In this document: positions 19,072 to 29,261 of the stretch, one piece after another | How positions within the stretch are numbered: the stretch's first letter is position 1 | Layout: every line of letters starts with the position of its first letter | Source: Methanomicrobium sp. W14 | GTDB lineage: Archaea; Halobacteriota; Methanomicrobia; Methanomicrobiales; Methanomicrobiaceae | DNA length: 64,000 nucleotides | Direction: 5' to 3' | Assembly: GCF_017875315.1 (NCBI RefSeq) | Contig: NZ_JAGGMM010000003.1 | Coordinates: forward strand, 62,001-126,000 | Made by a program: the position numbers and the translations under genes | Notes under the pieces: model-generated | What the model was told of the DNA's origin: nothing | Databases searched by the model: none | The model's input: only the letters and a program-made list of their open reading frames with translations

Positions 19072-20376
19072 TCAGACGCTCTTTGCAATATGCTGAATTG
19101 GCTTGTTGAACTCAGGGATCTGACCGTAGGTCTGGCCCATTACTGCTGATGTGCCTTCCGGAGTAAACATCTGTGTTCCTGCATCCAGTGCACATGCTGC
19201 AACTACACACGGAATAGCACAGCCGTTTGCGTGGCGTGTTACTACGTGGTTACCGTTGAAGATACCTGGACCGCCGCCACCGTAGATTGAGTGGCTGAAG
19301 AATGAGAAACCGACAGCTGTTCCCATCACACGACCGAAGTCTGTTGACGGAAGACCTGTCTCGTGCTCAAGAAGATCGTTGAAGTAAAGAAGTGTTGATG
19401 ATACAGCCTGTGCGAAACGTCCTGCACCACAGTTGACCATGGTTGCAGCCATTGTTCCTGCTGCCGCATATGCGTTCCACATCATCGGGTCCTTTGTGTC
19501 GTAGAACTGGAAGTAGCCGCCCTTCTTTCCGGGGACTATTACCTTGTCCTCAATTGCCCTCTCAACAAGGGACTGGAGTACTGTACCTACTGTTCCTGTC
19601 TGGCCGTTTGCCTTTACAAGATCATATACAAGGTTGTTTGCGTTGAGACCCTGGTATGCGTACTGGAGAAGCAGGTGGCGCTCGAACGGGCCGATTGCAC
19701 CGCCCATCTCAAACTCACCGGCTGTCTCAAGTGTTGCTGCAAGGGCTGCACCCTGCATTGCATTCCTTCCTGTCATCATGACATAGTGGTTTACACCGAT
19801 GTTACGCAGAGCGTATCCGAGACCCTCGTTGTTCTGTGGGTTCGAGAGAATGGATGTTACAAGTGCGCCTTCCATGTCCATCGTGTGCGGGTAGCCGCCG
19901 AAGGTTGTCGCTTTGACAGTTGATGCATTGAACATGTCAATGTCGAACTGGTCAACGATTGCGTATGTTGTCGCAGCCGCAACTGCTGTAATTGCCGCAT
20001 CATATGTGGAAGCTGCCTTGATACGTGCTTCAGGCACTTCAACCAGAAGAAGCTGTCCGCCCTTGTACTCGTTGACGACAGTTTCGCCGCCCATTACGTC
20101 GACCATTTCCTTGATCTTTGCGATAATTGCATCCTTGTTCTGCATTATCGGAAGGTCAAGCTCACGGCCCATGATTACACCGTTTTTACCAAGTTTGCCG
20201 GATTTGAGATTTGCTTCAATACCGCCAAGGTTTACTGCGACGCTTCTCTTTGTAAGGTCGATAAGCTTAAGTGTTGCCGGGTTGACAAGCGGGCTTACCT
20301 TCTCGAGAGAAACGTTGCTTTTCAGAACTTTTCCGTCGTCTGAATAAAGATCGATTGTGTCGGAATATTTTGCCAT
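19072..20376 (-). CDS. mcrB: Methyl-coenzyme M reductase beta subunit
   Basis: A 434-residue beta subunit; it helps bind coenzyme B in the active-site channel. Conserved [30 protein letters not shown] and the C-terminal [10 protein letters not shown] block are present. The start ATG at 20376 has AGGAGG 5-6 bases upstream. It is the first gene of mcrBDCGA. Confidence 0.98.
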   Translation of the reverse strand: MAKYSDTIDLYSDDGKVLKSNVSLEKVSPLVNPATLKLIDLTKRSVAVNLGGIEANLKSGKLGKNGVIMGRELDLPIMQNKDAIIAKIKEMVDVMGGETVVNEYKGGQLLLVEVPEARIKAASTYDAAITAVAAATTYAIVDQFDIDMFNASTVKATTFGGYPHTMDMEGALVTSILSNPQNNEGLGYALRNIGVNHYVMMTGRNAMQGAALAATLETAGEFEMGGAIGPFERHLLLQYAYQGLNANNLVYDLVKANGQTGTVGTVLQSLVERAIEDKVIVPGKKGGYFQFYDTKDPMMWNAYAAAGTMAATMVNCGAGRFAQAVSSTLLYFNDLLEHETGLPSTDFGRVMGTAVGFSFFSHSIYGGGGPGIFNGNHVVTRHANGCAIPCVVAACALDAGTQMFTPEGTSAVMGQTYGQIPEFNKPIQHIAKSV

Positions 20377-20507
20377 ATTTTTCCTCCTATACCCATTATG
20401 TGCAATGCCTTTCGTTTACTGAACACTGGACAGCAGATGCTGACGAACACTATGGTAATCACTACTGCACGTCCCCGCATGGGACAATCGTACATTATAA
20501 TGGAATC

Positions 20508-20519
20508 AGAATATAAGCG
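20508..20519 (-). promoter_or_regulatory. mcrB: Probable promoter of the mcr operon
   Basis: On the minus strand CGCTTATATTCT gives a TATA-like core about 135 bases before the mcrB ATG. A start of transcription about 25 bases downstream would give a leader near 110 nt. Very strong promoters with long leaders are known for mcr operons; the exact start is inferred. Confidence 0.5.
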
Positions 20520-20520
20520 T

Positions 20521-21469
20521 TCCTAATATGAAACAATATAATTGGATAAAAATAGTTCGTGAATAAGGATTAATTTCAAATATAAAATACGATTATTTAG
20601 TTTTTTTATGTTATGTGTTACCATGCATAATTTAAAGTATTACTCTTTATGACAAAAATAGTGAGTACAGGGATACCGGGCTGTGCGCCTTTACTGCCCC
20701 CTGTAAAATTAAGGTCATTCTAAAGGTAATTTTTTTTTAAGCCTTCTTTTAGAATTTTTCAGGACTGCAGATTTTCAGATACCGGGAGCATTTTAAGGCC
20801 CTTTAAACATGTTAATTATCCGACCCGCCCGCAAAAATTATTTAACCAGTATTTTTAGGGTGACGGAAGTCCGTTTTCAAATCATTCATACAGCAGGTTT
20901 TGGCATTAATTTTGGTATTAAAGAGGGAGTATTTTTTTAATTTTTTTATTTTATTGCCGGAATATAGTTATCTTTGAAAATCACAGCAAAAAAGCGCATT
21001 AAAAATCCGGCTGATATCATTAATCAGGAAATAATTTCTCTGAAGGGCACATTTGTCTGAAGCGCCCCTAAAAAAGGTGAGAGTGAATAAAATCAGACAG
21101 TGCTTTAAAATACGGTCTTTTCTGAACCTCTCATTGGCAGATAAATTTTAATTGGACACATCTTTCTTCCGGATACCTCATATAACCCGCATTAAGAGGT
21201 ATTTTTCCGTTTTTTGCCGATGCGTAAGACATCATGCCGACTCAGTCAGAGTTTAACAAATAGTGTTGATTTGTACCCTATGTCAGCAATTACTATTTAT
21301 CGCATTATCACCAAATATAATTTGCTGTAGTGACAACAAAAAAATATTCAGAATCTAAATATAATTTTATAACTAAAGGGATTAATAAAAACAGGGATAT
21401 TTTTGATTTAGTCCCGGATTTTTTTTATTCTGTTTTCCGGATTTTAAAGGGCCCTTTCTTTTAGGTTTT
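20521..21469. other. Gene-free AT-rich region between mcrB and fwdC
   Basis: About 950 bp with no convincing reading frame, tRNA or rRNA. It has several T-runs of seven or more (for example near 20730-20740 and 20933-20948), which could end fwdC transcription or mark small transcripts. No clear hairpin-rich RNA or repeat could be identified by eye. Confidence 0.5.
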
Positions 21470-22246
21470 TCAGTAATATTCAAAGGATGCCACTTTAAGG
21501 GTTCCGTTGCCGCGGTTTGCAATATCACCTTTAAAAACTGTAAATATTTTTGAATCCAAAGTTTCCTCGCCTTCCTTTGAAAACGCAGGCGGCATCGCGT
21601 AGGCTGTCCCGCAAACAGTAACAGTTCCCCCTTTCATATTTCCGCACGGCCTGTGGCAGTCCTTTGATATGAAGAGCTCACCTCCTTTCATATCTACACC
21701 TGCCATATCCCCGCATGACCCGTGGACAATTACCTTCCCTCCAAAAAGACACTCGCAGCAGTAGTCGCCGGCGTTACCGAAGACCTCTATAAGACCGCCT
21801 TTCATGCCTTCTGTAACCCCCCTGTAACCTGCACCGCAGTAATGGGAAGCGTCACCGTGACAGATTATTTTTCCACCCTCCATCTCACGGCCGAGCCAGC
21901 CGTCGGCATTGCCGAATATCTCTATTGTACCACCCTTCATGAAATTCCCGCAGTGCATCCCGATGTCGCCTCTAACGGTTATTTTCCCATCCTCCATGTA
22001 TTCGCCGATTCTTTTGACGGTACGGGTAGTATCCCCTGATAGAACAATCCCGACATCCGATGGTTTTTCAGCTTTTCCTGTGCAGGAGATGTCAAAGAAA
22101 TCCGTAAGTTTCCATTCTTTGTTTCCCTCCCACACCGTAAGGTCTGCATAACTTTCATCGACAAAATTTGCAGGAACAATCCCCTCTGCCTCTACAGAAA
22201 TGTCAGGTTTCTCTCTTTTTTTTACAGTAAGTGTAACGGTTCTCAT
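21470..22246 (-). CDS. fwdC: Formylmethanofuran dehydrogenase subunit C
   Basis: A 258-residue beta-helix subunit from the ATG at 22246 (MRTVTL). Seven or so repeats of the G-x2-G-x3-GG type (for example MHCGNFMKGGTIEIFGN and GDMAGVDMKGGELF) form the right-handed helix shared with the glutamate synthase C-terminal domain. In the complex this subunit packs against FwdA and FwdB. A longer frame to 22297 lacks family similarity. GGGAGG lies about 13 bases before the ATG. It stands alone here, 16 kb from fwdA and fwdDB, and has no FwdD domain attached. Confidence 0.93.
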   Translation of the reverse strand: MRTVTLTVKKREKPDISVEAEGIVPANFVDESYADLTVWEGNKEWKLTDFFDISCTGKAEKPSDVGIVLSGDTTRTVKRIGEYMEDGKITVRGDIGMHCGNFMKGGTIEIFGNADGWLGREMEGGKIICHGDASHYCGAGYRGVTEGMKGGLIEVFGNAGDYCCECLFGGKVIVHGSCGDMAGVDMKGGELFISKDCHRPCGNMKGGTVTVCGTAYAMPPAFSKEGEETLDSKIFTVFKGDIANRGNGTLKVASFEYY

Positions 22247-22550
22247 ATTACCGGAATTTCCTCCCTGAAAGTGAAAAATCCCCCGTTGAATAATCATATT
22301 AAAAAGGGATATTAAACACAGACATAATTTCGGATTCTTATAAACTTACCTTTGAACCGCACTGCCTTTTAAGATTTTGTTCTGTCTGCCTGAACTCCCA
22401 CAAACCTGTTAAAGAGACTTTTGGTGCTTAAAAAAATGAACTTACCTTCAAATCATAAAAACGGTTTTGAAAATTCATTTAATCAGATTTTTTTAACCGG
22501 AGATGAGAGTGCCAAATATTATATCGGGCATAGTCCATATTCTAATCACA

Positions 22551-23144
22551 ATGGCAGACGAAGAATATCTGGCCGCATTCTTTCTCTCTGAACTGCACCA
22601 GAAATATATGGACAACGTGACTGAAATAGGAAGCATCAGGGACATTCTCGAAGAAATAAAAGAAGATACGGAAAAACTTTCCGACCTTTCGGGTGACGAA
22701 CTCCAAAAGGGCATAGATTCGGTTCACGGCACTGTAGAAGCTCTTTCGTCACGTTTAAAGGATGTGCATGACTTCCTGGAGTTTTACTTAAAGGACAAGA
22801 ACTCCGTAGGAATTGTTCTCCTGGAAAGGGACACATACATGAAAATTAACCAGATTTTAAGGTGGAACAAAGCTGATGTCAGGGAGCTTAAAAGGTGGAT
22901 AAACGAACTCAAGGAGCTTGCAGGAAAACTGGGAAGAAACCCGCACGACCTTTTAAACTTCAGGAAACTCCCGACGGTCGAGATGCCCGAGGTCGCCCGC
23001 AAATATCCTGCCTGGGCAATGGACAAAAACGACTACTGCCTTACAGGGCCTGATTACAACGAAATTATGCATATAGATGAGGTTATAGATGAGATGGAAT
23101 CCGGAGAGAACCCGTTTCCGGTCCACCCCGTCAGCACAAACTAG
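22551..23144 (+). CDS. Conserved hypothetical helical protein
   Basis: A 197-residue soluble protein of unknown function from the ATG at 22551. It is rich in Glu and Lys, with long helices and likely coiled coil in residues ~20-130. The C-terminal part has a KLPTVEMPEVARKYPAWA-type segment. ATG 22551 is preferred because a TATA-like AATATTATATC (22514-22524) lies about 30 bases upstream, suggesting a leaderless message; an ATG at 22503 is the alternative. No membrane or signal segments. It is unrelated to its neighbours. Confidence 0.65.
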   Translation: MADEEYLAAFFLSELHQKYMDNVTEIGSIRDILEEIKEDTEKLSDLSGDELQKGIDSVHGTVEALSSRLKDVHDFLEFYLKDKNSVGIVLLERDTYMKINQILRWNKADVRELKRWINELKELAGKLGRNPHDLLNFRKLPTVEMPEVARKYPAWAMDKNDYCLTGPDYNEIMHIDEVIDEMESGENPFPVHPVSTN

Positions 23145-23202
23145 ATCTTTTCAAACCAAACTTATTATTTATTTAAGTTTTATTTAATCCAATATATCTT
23201 TT

Positions 23203-23991
23203 TCAGACCCATTTTTTCCTGTTCATACTAATTTTTTGCAGAATTGAATTTAAAGTCCTTTTTTTAGGGAAACAGGATGGTTTAACCAGGCCCGCACATG
23301 AATATCTAAGTAACCTGCCATCATCTTTAGTGATGTGATAATTGTAGAATCCTGCTATGTAAGTCAGCATATATGCAAAAATTCCTTTTATCCTCCGTGC
23401 CGATGTGTATACTTCCGCCTGCCTGTCATATACATAGGAAGCACCGGCTGAAAACAGACGCAGGGAAAGATCATAATCCTCTAAAACAGATATGCTCCTG
23501 TGACCTCCTGCTTCTATGTAAATATCTTTTTTTACCGCGACATTGGACCCGATTAACCAGTAAAATCCAAATAAATGCAATAAATGATAATATTTTCTCC
23601 AGACCTGTATAATTAATGAGCAAATATTCCCGTCATAGAACCTTACCGGACCTGTACACACATCATATCCCCCGTACATCAGATTTTTTTTAATTCTTTC
23701 CAGCCATCTGTGCGAATATAGTGTATCTGCATCGGTAAAAACCAGTATATCTCCGGATGCAGCCTCAACCCCGTCACGCCGTGCACCTCCGATACCCTTC
23801 CTTTTCTGGAAAATCACCTTATCCGCAAAATATTCAGCTTTTTTACACGTTTTATCTGAGGAAAAACCGTCTACAATAATAATTTCATATTCATCTCTGG
23901 GCAGACTCTGGTCAGAAAGTGATTTAAGACAGGCAGTAATCCTGTTTTCTTCGTTTAAAGCAGGTATAATTATTGAAATCAGATCTATCAC
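23203..23991 (-). CDS. Family 2 glycosyltransferase
   Basis: A 262-residue GT-A fold enzyme. The N-terminal SIIIPALNEE is the nucleotide-sugar binding start, and FTDADT (~residue 90) supplies the DxD metal ligand. VLEDYDLSLRL (~residue 170) is the ED-type catalytic region. One weakly hydrophobic segment near residue 215 (FAYMLTYIAGFY) may touch the membrane. It probably transfers a sugar to a lipid or glycan; acceptor and donor are unknown. It stands alone without a sugar cluster. Confidence 0.85.
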   Translation of the reverse strand: MIDLISIIIPALNEENRITACLKSLSDQSLPRDEYEIIIVDGFSSDKTCKKAEYFADKVIFQKRKGIGGARRDGVEAASGDILVFTDADTLYSHRWLERIKKNLMYGGYDVCTGPVRFYDGNICSLIIQVWRKYYHLLHLFGFYWLIGSNVAVKKDIYIEAGGHRSISVLEDYDLSLRLFSAGASYVYDRQAEVYTSARRIKGIFAYMLTYIAGFYNYHITKDDGRLLRYSCAGLVKPSCFPKKRTLNSILQKISMNRKKWV

Positions 23992-24102
23992 CGTTACATT
24001 AAGTAAATCTGAAACAATCTATTAAAACCGGATAAAATCTGATTGATTTCATGACGCAGATTATTTTATAATAATCATATATTTTTGAATTGAGAGCGTT
24101 TT

Positions 24103-24687
24103 TCATAAATTTCGCCCGATTCCGGACCACATCGATGAGGTTGACTGTTCTATAATCTCTTCAATATTACTCCTAAGCCTGCCTATTGTGTACAGGTTTA
24201 TAAGCATAAAATTCGGGTACCAGAAATTTGCCAGAAAAACCTCTTTATCGGTTTTAACTATAATTCCACGGGAAACTGCTTTTTGATACAGGTCATCAAG
24301 GACTGAAAACTTGTCCAGTGCCTCTTCTTTTGCTTTTTTAGTAATACTTGATGAAGAAGAGAAATTTTCAAAGAAAAGAGTTTTTTCCGGGTTTTTAAAC
24401 ATCCAGATTAATACCTGCCGTTTGGCGTTTTTTATCTTCTCTTCAACGGAATCTGCTGAACTAACTGCCTCTTCTACAACTTCTGACAATGTCTGGTGAA
24501 TAGAGAAGTATAAAGTGTCAATCAGATTCTCCTTGGTCCCGAAATATTTGAACAACGTTCCTACTGATACACCTGCAAGGTCTGAAATCTGCTGCGCAGG
24601 AGTAGCATGAAAACCCTGTCTGGAAAAAAGTTCAACCGCAGCTCTCATCAGGTCTTCATATTTTTTTTCAGACAATCTTTTGCTCAA
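24103..24687 (-). CDS. TetR family transcriptional regulator
   Basis: A 194-residue TetR-type repressor. The N-terminal helix-turn-helix covers residues ~10-55 (FSRQGFHATPAQQISDLAGV, then GTLFKYFGTKENL), followed by a helical ligand-binding domain. The start is probably the TTG at 24687, which has GGGGAGG six bases upstream; a GTG at 24702 is the alternative. An 8-bp inverted repeat lies about 54 bp upstream (24741-24760), fitting autoregulation. No gene is divergent from it within 2 kb except the CRISPR array, so other targets must lie elsewhere. Confidence 0.9.
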   Translation of the reverse strand: MSKRLSEKKYEDLMRAAVELFSRQGFHATPAQQISDLAGVSVGTLFKYFGTKENLIDTLYFSIHQTLSEVVEEAVSSADSVEEKIKNAKRQVLIWMFKNPEKTLFFENFSSSSSITKKAKEEALDKFSVLDDLYQKAVSRGIIVKTDKEVFLANFWYPNFMLINLYTIGRLRSNIEEIIEQSTSSMWSGIGRNL

Positions 24688-24740
24688 AACAAACCTCCCC
24701 ACAACAGGAACATAAAATAATCTCGTATTTCATAGTATAA

Positions 24741-24760
24741 ATGAGTGATCACTCACTCAT
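24741..24760. promoter_or_regulatory. TetR-type operator
   Basis: The arms ATGAGTGA (24741-24748) and TCACTCAT (24753-24760) are perfect inverted repeats with a 4-base spacer. The site lies just upstream of the TetR gene, close to TATA-like sequence. TGAGTGA...TCACTCA sites are typical TetR/AcrR-like operators. Confidence 0.7.
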
Positions 24761-24906
24761 TTTTTAACCCTTCTCTCTGTTGCAGAATTGCAACAGTATT
24801 ATAAAAATTATGGAAAAAGAATTGGAAATACTGAAAATTGAAATCTGTCATGAAAAAAATTCACAAGGGCAGGAATAAAAAAAGGGCAAAGGAGTTATCA
24901 TCATGA

Positions 24907-27141
24907 TTTTCAATCCTTGTTTTATTGGATGTAACTCTTCAAGTAGGCTTAACCTTCACCAAAGAGTTTTTACTGTTCGGTTTCAATCCTTGTTTTATTG
25001 GATGTAACTCTTCAAGAATGCAGTTGCGGAAATGAAAACCGGGAAAGAAATTAGTTTCAATCCTTGTTTTATTGGATGTAACTCTTCAAGCTGGTTCACC
25101 ATAATACTAAATTACGCTCGCTCTAGTTTCAATCCTTGTTTTATTGGATGTAACTCTTCAAGCCTGCGGCTCCTGCTGAGGCTGCAGAACTTGTCTAGTT
25201 TCAATCCTTGTTTTATTGGATGTAACTCTTCAAGGTCGGGTAAGTGCCTTTGTAGTCCCAGGACAAACCGTGTTTCAATCCTTGTTTTATTGGATGTAAC
25301 TCTTCAAGACCGTCATCTGACCCACAGATAATTGATTTTGTTTCGTTTCAATCCTTGTTTTATTGGATGTAACTCTTCAAGTTCCGCCCGGCCCCCTCTC
25401 GTGCTACGAGTTCCAAGTTTCAATCCTTGTTTTATTGGATGTAACTCTTCAAGGATATCAGTAAGGCAAAAGAAGAGGCAGATGAAGCAGGTTTCAATCC
25501 TTGTTTTATTGGATGTAACTCTTCAAGGAAAGCGTGATACAGAGCGATCTCTATGCGCTGTAGTTTCAATCCTTGTTTTATTGGATGTAACTCTTCAAGT
25601 TCACCTTCTTTAGATACACCATAGTGGTGTATATGTTTCAATCCTTGTTTTATTGGATGTAACTCTTCAAGTTATCAGCAAATACAGCCGTAACAATGAA
25701 ACAGCTAAGTTTCAATCCTTGTTTTATTGGATGTAACTCTTCAAGAAAGTGTCGAGGTTTGCAAACTTGCGGGAATCGCAGTGTTTCAATCCTTGTTTTA
25801 TTGGATGTAACTCTTCAAGAGTATGGAAGAAACTAAACGAACTTGAAGAAAGAAGTTTCAATCCTTGTTTTATTGGATGTAACTCTTCAAGTTTTCCTGA
25901 AATGCTCTGGTCGTCTAGATTTATCTCTAGTTTCAATCCTTGTTTTATTGGATGTAACTCTTCAAGGCCCACGCGAATTAAATATGAATGTTTCCGGACG
26001 GGGTTTCAATCCTTGTTTTATTGGATGTAACTCTTCAAGATTCTCCAAAGATATATGTTTATACTCGCGTTGACGTTTCAATCCTTGTTTTATTGGATGT
26101 AACTCTTCAAGCCAGAAGAGAGATTATGCATATCGTCGGAATCGAGTTTCAATCCTTGTTTTATTGGATGTAACTCTTCAAGTTGCAATGAACAGGAATT
26201 ATTATTTATGGATAAGAAGTTTCAATCCTTGTTTTATTGGATGTAACTCTTCAAGGAAATTCATCTCTGAAAAGCCTTCAAGAGCAACGCAGTTTCAATC
26301 CTTGTTTTATTGGATGTAACTCTTCAAGTAATAGATATAAAGGAGAATTAAAATGAAAGAAGATTAGTTTCAATCCTTGTTTTATTGGATGTAACTCTTC
26401 AAGACAAACATAAGAGAATTCAAGAGAAGCATAGAATGTTTCAATCCTTGTTTTATTGGATGTAACTCTTCAAGACATACTCGTATGTAGCATTCGCCGG
26501 ATCGGGCATGAGTTTCAATCCTTGTTTTATTGGATGTAACTCTTCAAGCTATACATCCAAATGACGCAAGCGCATTTAAACCTTCGTTTCAATCCTTGTT
26601 TTATTGGATGTAACTCTTCAAGGTCAATACCATAGATTTCATACGCTTTGCTCCACGAAAGTTTCAATCCTTGTTTTATTGGATGTAACTCTTCAAGGGA
26701 CGGCGGTTTTCATATGATATCTGCACCAGTCATGTTTCAATCCTTGTTTTATTGGATGTAACTCTTCAAGATAGTAGTTGCGTATTGTTCTTTGTCCTCA
26801 AATATGGAGTTTCAATCCTTGTTTTATTGGATGTAACTCTTCAAGATCTTTTTTGTGCTGCTCTTCTTATAGCTGCCTCGGTGTTTCAATCCTTGTTTTA
26901 TTGGATGTAACTCTTCAAGCCTGATTCAAAAGCTTTTTTAGTAATTGCAATAGTATGTTTCAATCCTTGTTTTATTGGATGTAACTCTTCAAGAAGAAAA
27001 GATCATGAAAAAGACAAACATGCCTATGCCGTTTCAATCCTTGTTTTATTGGATGTAACTCTTCAAGATTTTTTCTCTTTCAAGAATCTTCCTTGCCGCT
27101 TGTAGTTTCAATCCTTGTTTTATTGGATGTAACTCTTCAAG
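24907..27141 (-). CRISPR. CRISPR array, 31 repeats and 30 spacers
   Basis: Repeats are 37 bp, spacers 34-38 bp. Repeat copies begin at 24907, 24980, 25054 and so on to 27105. On the plus strand the repeat begins GTTTCAATCC and ends AACTCTTCAAG. All copies look identical except the first (24907), whose first base is T rather than G. Read on the minus strand each repeat ends ATTGAAAC, the usual 8-nt 5' handle of type I-A/I-B and some type III crRNAs. Together with the altered terminal repeat at the left, this places the leader at the right and transcription on the minus strand. No cas genes are in the window, so the array depends on cas genes elsewhere. Confidence 0.98.
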
Positions 27142-27240
27142 AGCAGGCAATTTTCCTTATTTTAACGTATAAACTCTGATTCTTGCCCGAAATTATGGTT
27201 GTGTTTTCTTCTGGCAAAATTATCAAACCCTTTATAAATA
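27142..27240 (-). promoter_or_regulatory. CRISPR leader and promoter
   Basis: AT-rich, non-coding DNA next to the conserved end of the array. On the minus strand TATTTATAAA (27231-27240) is a good archaeal TATA box; transcription would begin near 27205, about 65 bases before the first repeat. The orientation agrees with the handle sequence in the repeats. Confidence 0.65.
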
Positions 27241-27407
27241 TAAGAAAAACTCCTTCTATATGAGTAAATAGATCTTACAGATAAATAAACCAAACTGAAA
27301 ATAGACAATTGAAAAATAGACGGCTGCAAAAAAAAATATGCAATAAAAGAGGAAAAAGATATATTTAATGAATCCGGGTATTTTACAGACAGTCGTTCAT
27401 ATACACA

Positions 27408-29261
27408 TTATACAGACCTCATTTTTCCTGATACCGATACATCATAGCCGCCGGAATTTTTAAGTGCACTTTTAAACTCATCCGATGAAACGGCTTCAAC
27501 AAGCTTTTTTATTCTTTCATCAGAAAGCCCGGAGTCGCGTACTGCAAACTCATACCTTGCATAGGACACCGGAGAAAAATCAAGGCCATAGACCTTTGCG
27601 GACTGGTAAGATACAAAAGCTGCATCGCAGTCGCCGTTCAGGACTGACATTGCAACGGCAGTCTCGCTGTTGAGGACTTTGTCATAGCCTTCAACCAATT
27701 CGGATGATATCTTTTCTTCCGATATTGCCCTGTCAAAAAGTATCCGGGGCTCTGAACCGGGGGGCTGGTTTACAAACGAATGTTTTGCGACATCCTTTAA
27801 TGACAGGTTGTTTCTGGATGCTATCCCGTAGCTTATCCCGGCTATGCACAAGAGGCTCACCTTCGTTTCCGGAAGGTAGCGTTTCACCTGCTCTATATTG
27901 TACTCACCGTCCGGTGAAGGAATATGCATTGGTGCACAGTGGCAGACGTCCTTTTTAAGCGCAATGACACCCCCCATGTTCCCCGAACTTCCAATGTGGA
28001 GCACAACACCCGACTTTCTTAAAATCCCCGAAAGAACGCCAAGTGCAGGGTCTGCCATTCCTGTAACAAGAAGTGACCCGTCAGCATAGCTTTTTCCCTG
28101 GGTAAGAGTAACGCTCACCGTTTCACCGGCCGGGTACCCTTCAAGCCGCGACGGCACACGGAGAAATGCATTGGACCTGACTGAAGCCATCTGGACGCCC
28201 GCACCTCTTGACTGCTGGGCTGCAAGGTACCTGCCGTCCTTTTCCGCAACCGAGAGAAGCACAAACTCATCATAGCCTACATTTGATGTAATATCAGAAG
28301 AAAGCTCAACGTCAATCTTCCCGGACAGGGGACCTGTAAAACCCCATTTGTCAAGAAGAGGCCCCACAATCTCCCTTAATACGACCTGCGCAGATATCGG
28401 ATAACCCGGAAGGCCGATTACAGGTTTTCCCATAACTTTGCCGAGGATCATGGGTTTTCCGGGCATTATCGCGATGCCGTGAAAAATAAGCTCACCAAGT
28501 TCCGATATCGCACCCGCCGTAAAGTCCTTGGTCCCCGCGGAGGACCCGGCAGAGACAATTACAATATCGTTTTCCACTGCGGCTTTTTCAACAGCTTTTT
28601 TTATCATTTCAGGGTCGTCAGGTGTTATCGGGTAGCAACGTGCGTCAACCTTTCTTTCGGAAAACCATACAGAAGCCATAGGAATGTTACTCTCAACGAC
28701 CTGGCCGGGCCCTGGGACATTTCCAATCTCTACAAGCTCGCTTCCGGTCGGGACAAGGCCGGCCGAAAGTTTTCTTACACAAAGCTCCTTTATGCCGTAG
28801 GTCCCGAACGCTCCGGTATCAAAAGCTCTCATCCTGTGGCCCGCAGGTGCAATAAGTTCGCCTTTCTTTATGTCCTCTCCTGCCGGACGTACATTCTGCC
28901 AGGGCCTTGCGGCTTTCCTGACCGAGTAAACGCCGTTCTTCTCCCAGGTATCCTCTATCATCACGACAGAGTCGAATTCGGGCGGAACGAAATTACCGGT
29001 ATTGACACGCAGAGTTTTTCCGAGTGCTACAGGGTTCTGCTCCGATGCACCTACGGTCTCAGCGCTTTTGACCGCAATCCCGTCCATTGCTGAAGTATTT
29101 ACACACGGGACAGGATAACCGGCATAAACAGGTTCACGGAGAACACGGCCGCAGGAATTCTTAAGTGAAACCGTTTCGCGGGACTTTGGCTCGTCAAAGG
29201 ACGAGAGAACCTTTGACACTGCATCATCGAGACTTACCTGCGAGAGGTATCTTTTCACCAC
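27408..29261 (-). CDS. MoeA-type molybdenum cofactor protein fused to a periplasmic-binding-like domain
   Basis: A 617-residue two-domain protein. Residues 1-~400 are MoeA: VNTSAMDGIAV, the MPT-binding region VSAGSSAGTKDFT and LPGYPIS. Residues ~405-617 match the PBP-like (LysR substrate-binding-like) domain seen in archaeal MoeA/LysR fusions (start GMADPALGVLSGIL). MoeA inserts molybdate or tungstate into adenylylated molybdopterin; the extra domain may bind oxyanion or a pterin. It starts at GTG 29261, with GGAGG seven bases upstream, and overlaps the preceding moeA by 7 bp. The product would serve the pterin cofactor of formylmethanofuran dehydrogenase. Confidence 0.88.
   Translation of the reverse strand: MVKRYLSQVSLDDAVSKVLSSFDEPKSRETVSLKNSCGRVLREPVYAGYPVPCVNTSAMDGIAVKSAETVGASEQNPVALGKTLRVNTGNFVPPEFDSVVMIEDTWEKNGVYSVRKAARPWQNVRPAGEDIKKGELIAPAGHRMRAFDTGAFGTYGIKELCVRKLSAGLVPTGSELVEIGNVPGPGQVVESNIPMASVWFSERKVDARCYPITPDDPEMIKKAVEKAAVENDIVIVSAGSSAGTKDFTAGAISELGELIFHGIAIMPGKPMILGKVMGKPVIGLPGYPISAQVVLREIVGPLLDKWGFTGPLSGKIDVELSSDITSNVGYDEFVLLSVAEKDGRYLAAQQSRGAGVQMASVRSNAFLRVPSRLEGYPAGETVSVTLTQGKSYADGSLLVTGMADPALGVLSGILRKSGVVLHIGSSGNMGGVIALKKDVCHCAPMHIPSPDGEYNIEQVKRYLPETKVSLLCIAGISYGIASRNNLSLKDVAKHSFVNQPPGSEPRILFDRAISEEKISSELVEGYDKVLNSETAVAMSVLNGDCDAAFVSYQSAKVYGLDFSPVSYARYEFAVRDSGLSDERIKKLVEAVSSDEFKSALKNSGGYDVSVSGKMRSV

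Noticed and set aside
20330-20500. A ~59-codon frame in the mcrB leader running into mcrB
   Set aside because: It overlaps mcrB in another frame, has no ribosome site and its sequence has no recognisable pattern; long leaders often contain chance frames.
24907-27141. Several short open frames with repeated FNPCFIGCNSS-like and LEELHPIKQGLK-like peptides
   Set aside because: They are translations of the CRISPR repeats and spacers, not proteins.
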